A stretch of DNA of 64,000 nt from the NCBI RefSeq assembly GCF_037975245.1, contig NC_092562.1:20657054-20721053 (forward strand). Reading direction: 5' to 3'. The stretch comes from Apostichopus japonicus (lineage: Eukaryota; Echinodermata; Holothuroidea; Aspidochirotida; Stichopodidae). Positions within the stretch are counted from its first letter, which is position 1, and each line of letters opens with the position of its first letter. Made by a program: the position numbers and the translations under genes. The notes beneath the pieces were generated by a model. The model did not search any database. It saw only the letters and a list, made by a program, of their open reading frames with translations, and was not told the DNA's origin. Positions 11,651-22,905 of the stretch are shown here, piece after piece.

Positions 11651-12823
11651 ATGGACATGACAACAATGGAGGCGGGTTACTCCTTGGACGGTCAAATGGA
11701 AAACTGGCATAAATCATGGTTACTCGCCACACCTTCTCTTCTCTTCAACATATCGTTTGTGATGGTTGTAGTCGTCATAATTGTGTCCAATGGTATCGTC
11801 CTGATCACCCTTCTTACCAGCAAAAAACTTCATTCGCTGCCGTGCTTTTCCATTCTCGCAAGCTTCGCGGTCTCTGACTTCATCACCGGGTGGACGATGG
11901 CGCTATACTGGATCAGCCTTCTGACAGGGACAGTGTCGAGCCTTTTTACGTGCCAAATTATCATCAGCATGTCGTCGGCATCGATCGTCTCTTCCTTCAA
12001 CCATTGTATAGTCGTCGCGGCAGACAGGCTCTACGCGGTATTGTTCCCGTTTGCCTACAAAAGAAGTAGGAAGACGGCGTTATCGGCGGCCATCTTGTCA
12101 GCGATTTGGTTGGGGTCGCTCTTTATGACAGTGAGTTTGATGATGTCCTACAGCGTGACAGATTTCAACGGTCTGACCATTTGTACTATACGGACTCTTT
12201 TGGGTGAGAACTTTCAGATTGTGTCTGTCTTCGCCATTGCATACTTCATGACTGCATACATTTCGATTTGTGTAAGCTACACGTACATTTATTCGAAACT
12301 AAACAACCAAACACTTCTTAACGGACATAGAGCCAGCAATAAGGGGACGTTACGTACGAAGCAAATGCCTGTTACTAACACTGATGGCAATATGAACGAA
12401 TTTCTACTATACTTACAACGTTCCCGAAAAGCTAAACTGGTTGAAGACAAACAATGTGAACAGAACCAAGAAGAAAACGAAGAAGTCTTGACGGCTATGA
12501 TCAAACTCAAAAGACATTCGAATAGTAGTAATAGACAACGGAGGGCTTCGGTAACTTCATTCACGAAAAGGAAAAAGATTCATAAGACACTTTTGATTAT
12601 CACCGGTTTTTTACTTTTGTGTTACCTCCCAACCATGATTTGCTATTTTCTACGAGCTTTAGGTCATCAAAGTTTAATCTTAAATGCGAGCGAGTCGTGG
12701 GCACATGGTGCAATCGTGATTAATTCTGCGATTAACCCATTTATGTACGCGACACAATTACCGGGATTCAAACATGCTTTCCTAAGATTAGTTTTCCATC
12801 GAGAAGGGTCAGCTAGCTGGTAA
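11651..12823 (+). CDS. Rhodopsin-class G protein-coupled receptor, single coding exon, orphan
   Basis: A 390-residue seven-helix receptor expected in the plasma membrane; the ligand is unknown. TM1 is about residues 30-55 with the SNG of the GN motif at 46-48. TM2 is 67-90 with Asp76 in AVSD. TM3 follows Cys101 and ends in DRL at 125-127, a variant of DRY. TM4 is about 145-166. Cys178 is the probable disulfide partner in extracellular loop 2. TM5 is about 187-212. A charged third intracellular loop of roughly 100 residues contains an RRAS kinase-type site at 297-300. TM6 has CYLP at 324-327 where most receptors have CWxP. TM7 has NPFMY at 362-366 (NPxxY). A pyrimidine-rich acceptor ending in TCGTAG sits 3 nt before the ATG, so an untranslated 5-prime exon probably lies upstream. 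The first ATG was chosen; a second lies two codons on. The family is clear, the subfamily is not: amine, adenosine-like or invertebrate orphan are all possible. Confidence 0.9.
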   Translation: MDMTTMEAGYSLDGQMENWHKSWLLATPSLLFNISFVMVVVVIIVSNGIVLITLLTSKKLHSLPCFSILASFAVSDFITGWTMALYWISLLTGTVSSLFTCQIIISMSSASIVSSFNHCIVVAADRLYAVLFPFAYKRSRKTALSAAILSAIWLGSLFMTVSLMMSYSVTDFNGLTICTIRTLLGENFQIVSVFAIAYFMTAYISICVSYTYIYSKLNNQTLLNGHRASNKGTLRTKQMPVTNTDGNMNEFLLYLQRSRKAKLVEDKQCEQNQEENEEVLTAMIKLKRHSNSSNRQRRASVTSFTKRKKIHKTLLIITGFLLLCYLPTMICYFLRALGHQSLILNASESWAHGAIVINSAINPFMYATQLPGFKHAFLRLVFHREGSASW

Positions 12824-12968
12824 CTTGAGCAACTGGGGGCAGTTTGTGATCGCTAGCTTGAATGTTTGGATAACGGGATGGATTGTTTGGTGGATGACTA
12901 TATATAGACTATACAATTAAGTGACGTGCATGGCCTTATCTATGAAAAAAAAATTTCAGTTGCTGCAA

Positions 12969-12974
12969 AATAAA
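12969..12974 (+). promoter_or_regulatory. Candidate polyadenylation signal of the GPCR gene
   Basis: AATAAA lies 146 nt after the GPCR stop codon, followed by an A-rich run. Position and motif fit, but the motif is common in AT-rich DNA. Confidence 0.45.
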
Positions 12975-13364
12975 ATAAAAAAAAGATTAGTTTAATTGGC
13001 AGCTCAAAAAAGTCAGCGACATATCTGAATAACAAGTTTTGACATTTTCAGAACTATACACTGAATAGTTTCAACGAGTCGTGACAATTATAAGCTAGCA
13101 CGGAGTTTTCTTTCAATCGTCTTTATGCTGTTGTATACGCATGAGGTTTGTTATTGTTAATCGGATTCCGTTCCGACACTAATGGCTTCTGGCGGTAACC
13201 GTTAATTTAATTGATGCGTACACCAACTTCACCTAAGTCATGCGGCCTGTGTCTGTTTCGTAATTCAGTTATTTATCACATGCATGGTACGGTACTACTA
13301 TGGCAACATATGCGTATGGAACGCGAAAAGAGTTTGTCGATAGGTACGACTTTTGTACATTACT

Positions 13365-13467
<103 letters not shown>

Positions 13468-15409
13468 TATTAGTTCAACAAAAAGTACTATAGTTTTGAC
13501 TTTCAGAAACGTCTCATGAACCCCCTTGGGATGGACTCACGTATCCCTGGGGTTCATACACCCCAGTTAGAGTGATAATTGCCGCAGCTCGTATGTGTAT
13601 TCATCTTCGAATGACCTTTGACATCAGATAGATATATATAGGCTACCTTAACGTAATCAATCATGTGATCAAATTCTGTGCAAAGTTCAAATTCGAGTAT
13701 TAAATAGTAGTAATCGAAAAGAAATTGCATTAATTTCGTTATCTTGATTAACTCTGTGAGAATAATAAAAATAATAATAATAATATGAGTAGTTATTTTT
13801 ACGAGGCTTAAGCGACCACAAATGTGGGAGAACTTACCCGCAAGGGCTTACGGAATACAAACTGATGTCAGTAAGATAGCCTACAACCATGCTTCCTTCT
13901 ATATAAACATGCTTCCCTCTATATAGAAGTAACATGCTTCCCTTTATAAAGTTCGCGGGTATAGGGCCCTCACAGAAGAACGGGAGGAATCTAACTTGTT
14001 ATCTGATGTTGCTATACATTCCACGATATCATGTATCACATCCCATCGCACGTACTTACTCTAAACTCTTCTTACTTAACCCAGACCAAAATAACATATC
14101 GCATTAAATTTTATGTACCCTTCCCTTCCCCTCCCCTCCCCGTCCATTCCTAATCTCTTCCCTTCCAGTCTCCAAATCCGCCTCCTTCCACCTCCTCCTA
14201 TCTCCAAACCCTTCCTGTTGCAACTCATCAGCCACAAACTTTTCCCTATAACTCCCAATCCCTCCACAACCCACCCCAAACCCCTTTTCTGGTTCAGCGG
14301 CGTTACGATTAATTTGGACCCCGGGGACAAGGATCAGAAGGGCCTCTAACTCGATACCGAAGGCAGCAATTTCGAGACGGCACTAGCACAATGAGATTTG
14401 GGTTTCCTTATATATCTTATTGATAATATTGACCCTGTCACCATATGAAAGCAATGAGCTGATGCTCCGGGTCCCAGGGCTTGGCACATAATTCCCAATC
14501 CTATGGCGTTACGTCACTGATCTGAATAGGTTATATGAAATTCGTTTGTGGATCGGTCAGATCTTTTCTTCTGTTTATATTTCACTTAAAGTGAATATTA
14601 GGCTTAAGTTAAGTCAAGCGAATAAGGTTGAGACTCACACGATGATCACGAAATGGAAAACGTTTAACAGGTGGCATCAACTTTTATGGGAGTTTATTAT
14701 ATACATTAGTATACGCATCTTGCCCGCCAAGGGTTTGAATAAGCTCTCACTCAATGGGAATGTCACTTCAACTTTTTGGTAAAATACCTACAAATTAGCA
14801 GACGCTTTATTAACCTATAGGCCTACATCGTGTTTGGCCCGATTACGTTGCCATGGAGAGGCACTCTTGGGGAGGACAGTATATATAATTTCGTTGTCAC
14901 ACAACAACTTGCGATTATTGGCCACTTGTATATGGTTTATTGCAACTTTACAAATACCTTGTTTAGACGAGTTACAATTGTTATAAGACACTCAAATATT
15001 CATATATTTTGCTAATGCAATTTCGGTACATAGCCTTTTCATTCATCTCACTTCTTTGATATCTAACCAAATCTTAGAAACATAACTGATAGAAAACTTA
15101 TTCTAGGATCTAAACTTACTCTGTAAAGTTTGGACTATACAACCCCGACCGCCCTTGGAAGCAAACACCTTTTTCAATTATACATATATTATATGTATGA
15201 AAGTACTATACACTCTACGAATTTGTGTAATATTCTGTAACCATTTGGGGCCCCTGATAAAAAAAAATCGGGTTTAAAGCTCCCACAGAAGAGCATGAAG
15301 AAGATCCTGCTATGATCGAAACGTCAGGCCAACTTACTTTTACACATTATCTTACACATACAGCTCTTTAGTGGATAAGCAGTTTGCTAACTGTTTTTAT
15401 TTTATATGG

Positions 15410-15535
15410 ATCTAAACAGTATTTATCACGACTTACGAGCAGATAGTGATTGGCAAGATTAATCTAATGTCTACAATTTACAGAAAAGAGGCTGTATAAG
15501 GGCTGAGATATGGCGAAAGAAAAATAGCTGGACAG
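15410..15535. repeat. Dispersed repeat, copy 1
   Basis: Shares AACAGTATTTATCACGACTT, AGTG.TTGG, ..TTTACAG and the GCTGAGATAT/GCTAAGATAT and GAAAGAAA pattern with 55440-55565. Confidence 0.6.
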
Positions 15536-15570
15536 TACTCAAATGGCACATTTTACATGCATGGTGTGTG

Positions 15571-15934
15571 CAGTGGCGTAGGAAGGTACTTTTGAGTGGG
15601 GGCTGAAGACTGATGGCCGGCCTGGGGGAGGGGTGTAAGGGGAGGGGGTGCCCCCTCCCCTTTGGAAATTTTTTGCATTTCCAGGTGGCCTCAGATGCAA
15701 TTTGGTGCAATATAGAACACTTCAACACCCACTCCATTTTGTAAATAATTTTGCACATTCACCTGGCCTTAGATGCAATTTGGTGCTCCAAATGAGATTT
15801 TTTTCTCATTTGGAAATGAAAAAGGGGTTTTCTGACTTGCGAAGCGGGGGGGGGGGGCGGAATGATACTTCCGCCCCCAAATTTTGCACTAGGGGGCTGG
15901 CGCCCCCAGCCCCCCGGTTCCTACGTCCAAGTTG
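15571..15934. mobile_element. Non-autonomous hAT-type MITE, copy 3
   Basis: 364 bp with the 8-bp duplication GGTGTGTG at 15563-15570 and 15935-15942. The right terminus carries a small AAG insertion and a C-to-T change (CTACGTCC) relative to the other copies. Confidence 0.86.
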
Positions 15935-16252
15935 GGTGTGTGTATATTTACGGGCGTTTACGTTGTACGTCGAGGAGCGTTTATAGTGCCTGTTCTGCAG
16001 GCGCTTCCGAAGTTTGGCTAATATTTGGCTATAGAATAAGTTGAGGCAAATACTTAAAAAAGAAGTAAGAAAAGCCCCATACTTGTTAATAAAGTTAATG
16101 CAAATAAAAAAAATGTACTTTGAAACAACAAATCTTAACGGAACATATGTGTAAACTGTAATATTTGCAGCCTATACCAAAACGCGACAAAGCCCTTTTT
16201 TTTTAAAATGCAAGGATTGTAGCCTATATAACCTCCTCATTTTAGCCAGTGA

Positions 16253-16440
16253 CGTACACAGTATATATTACAAAGGTGGGGGGGGGGGTTCCAATCCACC
16301 CCCTGATTACGGTACTGGGCTCGGAAGTTTTGTGGAATGGTCCGACCGGAGGCGAATGGAGAATTTGATAAAGGAGATTTCACTGGGGTCATTGAAGTGG
16401 ACTGATATGAAGGGGGGGGGGGGGGGTCTGGGGTCCTCCC
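16253..16440. mobile_element. Possible hAT-like fragment upstream of CCDC152
   Basis: Begins CAGTGACGTACACAG, similar to the ends of CAGTGGCGT-type elements, then G-rich runs like those of the hAT MITEs. No right end was identified. Confidence 0.3.
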
Positions 16441-16670
16441 GAAGATAAAAAAGACTCTTAAACGTCATATTGTGTATTCTGAGGTATATGTATGTTTTAA
16501 TTTAGGTTTATAAGCAATCCAACACTTTTCTGATTTTTGATATCTTGTTATCTAAACAATTAACTGAAAATATTGACTTATTGGGGCAGTTTTCTTATGT
16601 TGATGGCACTTTTAAGCTTCCGTATTCTTCAGCCGCATGAGCATCGGTTCGAGGACACATTGAGCCAATC

Positions 16671-16757
16671 ATGGAAAGAAAAGGTGACAGTTCTTTCCTC
16701 AAGAGTAAGGAAACAGACATTGATCATCTGTTAGAAGTCTTTACCTCTTGGCAACAG
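16671..16757 (+). CDS. CCDC152: CCDC152 exon 1
   Basis: Encodes 29 residues from MERKGDSS to FTSWQQ and ends in phase 0 at CAG|GTAAAC. No competing upstream in-frame ATG is joined to it. Confidence 0.72.
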
Positions 16758-19700
16758 GTAAACAACACAACTCATAATGTTGAAACACAAATATACATAC
16801 CATTTTGGTCCTATAGCCCAAGTTAGGCCTACAGTATGCTAGGTCAAATGCGAACCCAGTATATGCCACTCAGTTACTGTGTGGCTTACGTTAGATGTCA
16901 ATTGCATTGCCTAACAGTAACAAATACATATTGTTATAGGCTAAGGCCTTACGGGACTAGGGCTTAATAAATGTAATGCTTAAGTTAAAGGATATGCTTT
17001 GGCGTACAGTTATTGCCTAGACCAGTCGCCACCTCTGGACTAGGGAGCTGACAAACACGAAATGACAAGGAAATTAAATTGCCTTGCTTCAGTGCCTCGG
17101 CTAGGCCGTAATTCAGTTGGATATTGCTGCACACAGACATCAAGGTTAGTCCGTTCTAACTTTAAGTTAAAGTTAGGCCAAAGTTAGGCTAGTGTATGCT
17201 TACATTACAAAAGATAAAATACATCCAAGTCCTAACCTAACGTAAGGCTATTGTTTGACACAACATTTTACATAACCATTGCATCAGGTATCACTGTGTT
17301 TGTTGAATAGATGGGGTAGTGTTGGCTGATTTTGATTTAATAATGTAGGTCCAGACTATGCCAAAGTAGCTTATAATAAGTGGATGACTCTAGGCTAGCT
17401 TTGGTTTGGCCTAGCCTAGGTGCAGAATTAATACTGAAATGTTGTAATTTAGTCGCAAACTAATAAAGATTGCTGTCACTAACAAGCATACAAGGATGCA
17501 TTACTGTGAGAATTACTCCATACAATATCATAGGTTCATTAACCAAAGTGATTGACTCAGACTGGACAACTTAGCCTAATGTCACAAACCACAAGCATAA
17601 AAAAGTTCAATTAAGATCTTACATGATATTGTCTCAAATATTTTTACAAAGCATTACAAATTTCCAAAGAGAAATGGTGATTGATGTATCAATGAGTGCT
17701 CTGTTTGTTTAAAAAACTTTTTTTTATATAACTTTTTGGTTAATGTATTAGAACAAATGAAACAATGCGTTAACATGAACATTAAGCCTTGAGCGAGGAG
17801 CAAATAAATTATGAAGTTTGCTTTCATTTTAAGGAACATTAATGGCAATCCAACTTTTCTTTCAACATGTTTACTTTAAATTGTTAGAAAAACTAAAATT
17901 CATCCATTAAAAGATAAAACTCTATAAACTTATTTAGTTATATACCTAAACCTATGTTAAAGATTCATGTGAAGTTATGCTTGATTGTAGAAGTACTCAG
18001 CCATCACTAATGATAACGACATGCTGACGAAGAAAGTGTTTTCTCTGGAGCAACAAGTCTCAATCTACAGTGTAAATGAGAATGTTCTACATGAAGGTAA
18101 ATTGAGAGCAAGCTCATTGCAAAATTAATTATCTGTTCACCTCCTGCAATGTGTTTAAATGTAGTGTCATATGAGTTTTCAAACTTAAAAATACATGTGA
18201 AATCCATAAATCAGATCTATTGTACATCATATTTCATATACCACGTGAAAAGTATTAATTTTCACCTTAAATCTCACAAATTCTTCAGTAAAGATAGATT
18301 TGCATATTGCATCCGGTTTTCTGTGTTATCTGTCTTCTGCATTATATTCAAAATAATATTCAAATAATTGTTCTGTAATTTGGAGCGCTAACACATATTT
18401 GATTTTCATGTTTAATCCTATTCTTTGCTTTAGAAATAACCAACATGAAGAAAATTCATGAAAACTTCCAGAAAACAATACAGAGGAAATGTACAATAGA
18501 AGGCAAGAAATTGATTTTGTTTGTTGTTGCTCTAAACGGAATACATATTCCAGAAATGGGTGTATTACTAGGAATATCTTGAAGAAATCTTGCATATATG
18601 TATATGTTATGGTACATGAGCAGAGCATACACATGTTATCTCTCTGACCACCTAAAAATTTTCTTGATGTTTGAAGTCCATGCCTCAAAATTCAGGCTAT
18701 CTACTTGCTATATACCAGTGGATTTTGCCATTTTTTTAGCAGGAAAGAAAGGCAGTGTCAATTTTCTGCCAGTAGACACATGTTTCTAATTTTAATGGAA
18801 GAAAAATCAAGAGTGGAAATTTGACCTTAGCAAGTAGATATAGTTAAGGCATTTCTTAGCAAGTGTCAAAATTTGTGAAATTCTTGGTCAGTTGTCCAAG
18901 ATGTTCATGTGAAATATAGTCTTGTAAGCCATATCAGGGATTGATAATATTCCTGAGCAAAAGAACAACTAAGGCTTACCTATATTTGCTCATCCAAACA
19001 AGATGTCTTCATGATTTCAACAACAGAGAGCTAAAGATATATTCATTGTAAGACTTATTCTTTTTTTTACTCAAAACAGTACTTCTTATGTCAAATGGAA
19101 AACAATTTTTGGGAGGACTTCACCTGTCCAGTGATAACATTCATTTTATTCTTTTTTAAAAGATTAATTTCAGAACTATAAATTATTACCAAAGACTCAT
19201 GTGTCAATGTGGCCGGCAACGAGTTTAGCCTAGAGTTGCAAAACATCAGCTCCACAAGTACCCGCTGCATGTTAACAAATGCTTATAGGAGATGCTTTCT
19301 TCTTCATTACAAGTACAGTACCTCAGAGTTCATTCTTGACGTCAACATTTACTTCTCAATTTCATCTATTGTTTTCCCACCCCACCCCACCCACCCTCCA
19401 CATATAATTTTGACCGACTGATTCTTAGCTTTCAATCCACGCTCATTAAGGCTTGTGCGTTCATGCAGATCTATTTATAAATACTTATTAGTGATTGCCT
19501 AGCTTCTGTAGCCCTTAAAAGGAAATGTGTTCCACAGATGTTCCATGGAGACTTCCTTCAACACAAGGGAACTCATTACGAGGAAATTGCTACCTCAGAC
19601 CACAAGGTTTCGTTTCTATTATATGCTGATTTTTATGATCATTTGATATAATTTTTTGTCCAATGAAGACACACAAACAAAAACAGGAAATGAAGGAAAT

Positions 19701-21702
19701 TAATTTACAATTTTTTCACCAAGTCCATGTGACTGTTAATTGCAACATACAAACATACAAAATATGATTGCAAACCTCAAAGTGGCTGTACTAACAAAAG
19801 GTGGAAGGCCAAAAAAATAGGAGACAGAGATTAGAAAAGCAATTAAGAAAAAATTTAAATAAGTATATAATAATAAAGTTTTGTGTATGTCAGAAATTTC
19901 AGAGCAGTGAAAAACACAAAAATTTACGATCGTAATAGTCATATATATTTTTTGATTTCATTTAGAAGAAAATTGGACCCTTAAAGACTCCATCAAGATG
20001 CTACAGGAAGGTAAAAAGCTGTTAGAGCAGGTACAAATGGGTTATTTTAAATTTGTTTTTTCTTGATGCTATGAAACTTTTTGGAAGAGAATTTCCCTCT
20101 AATCTCAATAAATGGAAGATTACCATCTTCAAATTCTCTTTCATCAGCCCGAGCGACATAAGAACTATCAACTTGAAAATTTGATGACAATTAAATTATT
20201 GACTCATTATTAAGTCTCAACTGACGCTGAAGATTTCGTCTTGGTTTTAGCTTCACTTTAGGAGTTTCTTGATAAGTTGGTTGAAATGCTTTAATTAATT
20301 TTAATATTGGAGACCAAAGGATAACATCATAGCAGCAAAGGAAACATTCCCTTTTTAAAGAATTCGATCTCCATTCTGCTTGAAATAATTGATAGAAAAA
20401 GCTATATATATATATAAATAAATTATCCTGCAATCCTGTACCTGTCATAAATTCACTTGATGATTATCGATGGAGCTCATTATTAATTTCTCTATCTTTG
20501 CAGAAAATGTCAGATGCGCAAAAAGATTGGGAAAAGCAACTGACAGCGAGTAAAGCACAAGCCGAAAAAGTCCTGTCTCAGACTTTGGCGAAGATGAAAG
20601 AAGAAAGTGAGTATTTGGTTCACATGTTCCCTAAGAATGCTGTTAAGTAAACTTCTGTTTAGTCATGACCCTTACAGAGATTTAAGATGTGTGTGTGTGT
20701 GGGGGGAGGGGTGGGAGGTGGTGACAGTATGTGTTCAGTGGTGTGTGTTGGAAGTGTCCTCTGTGGCAGAGCCACGCCTGCGTGGGAAATCACTCCTCGA
20801 AGTCATACTTATGAGAATTCACTGCTGCAGAATTATTGGGGTGGGTGAAAGGGGGGGGGGGGGAGGGTTGTGGGTCATATTTGCAGGATACAATATACCT
20901 GTCAGGGGAAAGGCAGTAATATGTTTCTTGAACATGAATGACCATTCTTTCACATTTACTACATTTGGGAGCATTACAGATGTCCTAGAAGTACACTTGA
21001 AAAGTTAATTGAAGTGATAATATGAATATGGAATTTAAAAAAGGAGTCAATTTTGGGAGACGATTTGAAAAGTTGGAAATGGTCTTTGCCGGATTTGTTG
21101 TCAGTAATTGCCTTTCTTTTTTATTTATCTGTTGTATTTTATTTGCTATTCTTTGTTGTTGCATTTTGCATGTTTCACATTGGTTTAGATAGCAGAACCT
21201 GTAACTTGTTGAGAGAAGAGATAAGCTCATCAAAAGAGGAAATTGGTAAACTAACAAAACAGATGCAGAATCTTGAAAAGGAGAAACATGGAGAAATAAC
21301 AAAATTAAGATTAAAGGTAAATTGCTTTTTATTCATATAACCTTCTTTGGAGATGTTTCCCCTTCATGTAAAATAGATTTAACTAACCATACTTTTCTTG
21401 AATTTTCTTATTTTCAGTCTACTGTAAAACTCATTTATGATAGTTTAAGAAAGAAATAGAATTAGAAGGGGGTACTCCTTTTTTTCTTTTTCGTAGTTCA
21501 TCATTATCAATCTGGATTTTCCCCATAAATGAATTATATTCACTGTGTATAGCTCTCCAAAGAGTCTTGGTGTCCAGTATCTTATCTTTTGTCGTGTGGT
21601 CGATTTTATAACTGGAAAGAAGCCTAATAATAATCTAATAAGGACTCTGATTCGTGGGTCAGCAAGAACATATATATATATATATATATATAAATACATA
21701 TA

Positions 21703-21753
<51 letters not shown>

Positions 21754-22905
21754 GATACTCGGTATCCTGCAGTAAAAAACGACATTGCTAAACTAGAAAG
21801 TTATAGATAAAAGTAACATTGTTACCAGTGGATGCAAACATTTTAGCACAGAACTGGTCTAGAGACCATTAATCCCGTAATAAATTATCTAACAATTGCA
21901 TCTCAAATATCTATATGTATTTTTTTATTGCCACCAGAAATCATTAAAATCTTATGTATTAATGATAGAATGCAAAGCAATGTATATGGTAAATATTCCG
22001 ATTGAGACCAATTTGGTAACCTATGTATGTTTTAACTTGTTATAATCATGAAACTCTTTGATTCTTTCTTACAGTACGATGCCAAACTCCTCCACCTGCA
22101 ACAAGAAACAGCCAAGGCGCAGCAGCATGCCAAGTCTCCCATGAACAGCGCAGTGACTCATATCTTCCGTCAGGTAACAGCCTGTGACACCAGCAGTGTC
22201 TGGGTGGGGTGTGGAGGGGGCAGTTTCAAATTGTGGTAGGGTGAGGATTAATGGATTATCACTGTACAAGCATTCACCTTAGGAAAATCTTATGAAAGGG
22301 ATAAAATATCAAGTAAATAAAAAAATTCATCACACAAGATGGATTTCACCGACACTTAAAATGTCATATCGTACGAGTAAACTATGCTGTCAGGACAGGC
22401 TTTAACATGTTGGTACTGCAAGTTTGTAGCAATTTCGCGATGAGTTTTCAAGGTATTAACTTGAAATATGTGGTTTATTAACAGTTCTTGATTTAATGTT
22501 GTAAATGCAGACCAATCAGGTCTCATACATACGAATGAACAGATGTTCTCAGAGGTATCTGTAAAAGACGAAAAGAAAACAACGAAAACACAAAAAGCAA
22601 AAGAAAACTTGGAAAAGATGGCAACTAAACACTTGCATAATTTTTGACAATTTCTATTTCCAATTATTTGTCCAATAATCATGAATAGTGAGAATTTTTT
22701 TTTTTTTTCATAGTTGGTAGCTTATTTTCTCTATCATTTGTAGTAAAACTTTGTTCCATTTTTTTTATCTTTTCAGAAATACATCAACACCAAGCAGGCG
22801 ACTGACAGAGAAATCCAGTCTCTGAAGCAGACGATAGCTTCTTTACAAAAGAAATTGGAACAGAGACAAGAAGGTACAACGTCGGCAAAGAAGAGACGCT
22901 TTTAA
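16671..22905 (+). CDS. CCDC152: CCDC152-like coiled-coil protein, complete in eight coding exons
   Basis: Exons 16671-16757, 17991-18096, 18434-18502, 19966-20030, 20504-20606, 21189-21316, 22075-22173 and 22777-22905 join in one frame to 261 residues, close to the ~254 of vertebrate CCDC152. Nearly the whole protein is Lys/Glu/Gln-rich heptad sequence predicted to form coiled coil. I see no signal peptide or membrane segment. Identification rests on my memory of the vertebrate protein: the block EKHGEITKLRLKYDAKL matches its EKxNEIxKLQLxxDAKL region, and the C-terminus KKRRF matches its KRRRF end. The molecular role of CCDC152 is not established. The start is the first ATG of an exon running in frame to a good donor. 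Intron 3 appears to use a GC donor. The gene ends 1.8 kb from the 3-prime end of nardilysin, which is transcribed towards it. Confidence 0.8.
17991..18096 (+). CDS. CCDC152: CCDC152 exon 2
   Basis: Acceptor TTGTAG and donor GAAG|GTAAAT, phase 0 in and phase 1 out. Encodes a heptad segment including KKVFSLEQQVSIYSVNENVL. Confidence 0.75.
18434..18502 (+). CDS. CCDC152: CCDC152 exon 3 with a probable GC donor
   Basis: Acceptor TGCTTTAG. The reading frame continues into exon 4 only if the exon ends GAAG|GCAAGA. The nearby GT at 18491 would create a TAA across the junction. Encodes ITNMKKIHENFQKTIQ. Confidence 0.68.
19966..20030 (+). CDS. CCDC152: CCDC152 exon 4
   Basis: Acceptor CATTTAG, donor CAG|GTACAA, phase 1 to 0. 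Encodes ENWTLKDSIKMLQEGKKLLE, which matches the ENEQLK region of the vertebrate protein. Confidence 0.75.
20504..20606 (+). CDS. CCDC152: CCDC152 exon 5
   Basis: Acceptor CTTTGCAG, donor GAAA|GTGAGT, phase 0 to 1. Lys/Ala/Glu-rich helix starting KMSDAQKDWEKQL. Confidence 0.8.
21189..21316 (+). CDS. CCDC152: CCDC152 exon 6
   Basis: Acceptor GGTTTAG, donor AAG|GTAAAT, phase 1 to 0. Carries the best conserved block, EKEKHGEITKLRLK. Confidence 0.82.
21669..21749. repeat. (TA)n microsatellite in CCDC152 intron 6
   Basis: TA repeats interrupted by TAAATACA and ATGTATA. Confidence 0.95.
22075..22173 (+). CDS. CCDC152: CCDC152 exon 7
   Basis: Acceptor TCTTACAG, donor CAG|GTAACA, phase 0 on both sides. 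Starts YDAKLLHLQQET, which continues the conserved block of exon 6. Confidence 0.82.
22777..22905 (+). CDS. CCDC152: CCDC152 exon 8, terminal
   Basis: Acceptor TCTTTTCAG. Encodes a last heptad helix, REIQSLKQTIASLQKKLE, and ends in SAKKRRF followed by TAA. The basic tail may be a short nuclear-localisation-like signal (inference). Confidence 0.85.
   Translation, partial: KYINTKQATDREIQSLKQTIASLQKKLEQRQEGTTSAKKRRF

Noticed and set aside
18326..18688. A 120-codon minus-strand frame
   Set aside because: It overlaps CCDC152 exon 3 on the opposite strand and has no domain; a shadow of coding sequence.
20607..21008. A 133-codon plus-strand frame in CCDC152 intron 5
   Set aside because: It begins at the exon 5 donor as read-through and turns into G-rich low-complexity sequence; exons 5 and 6 join without it.
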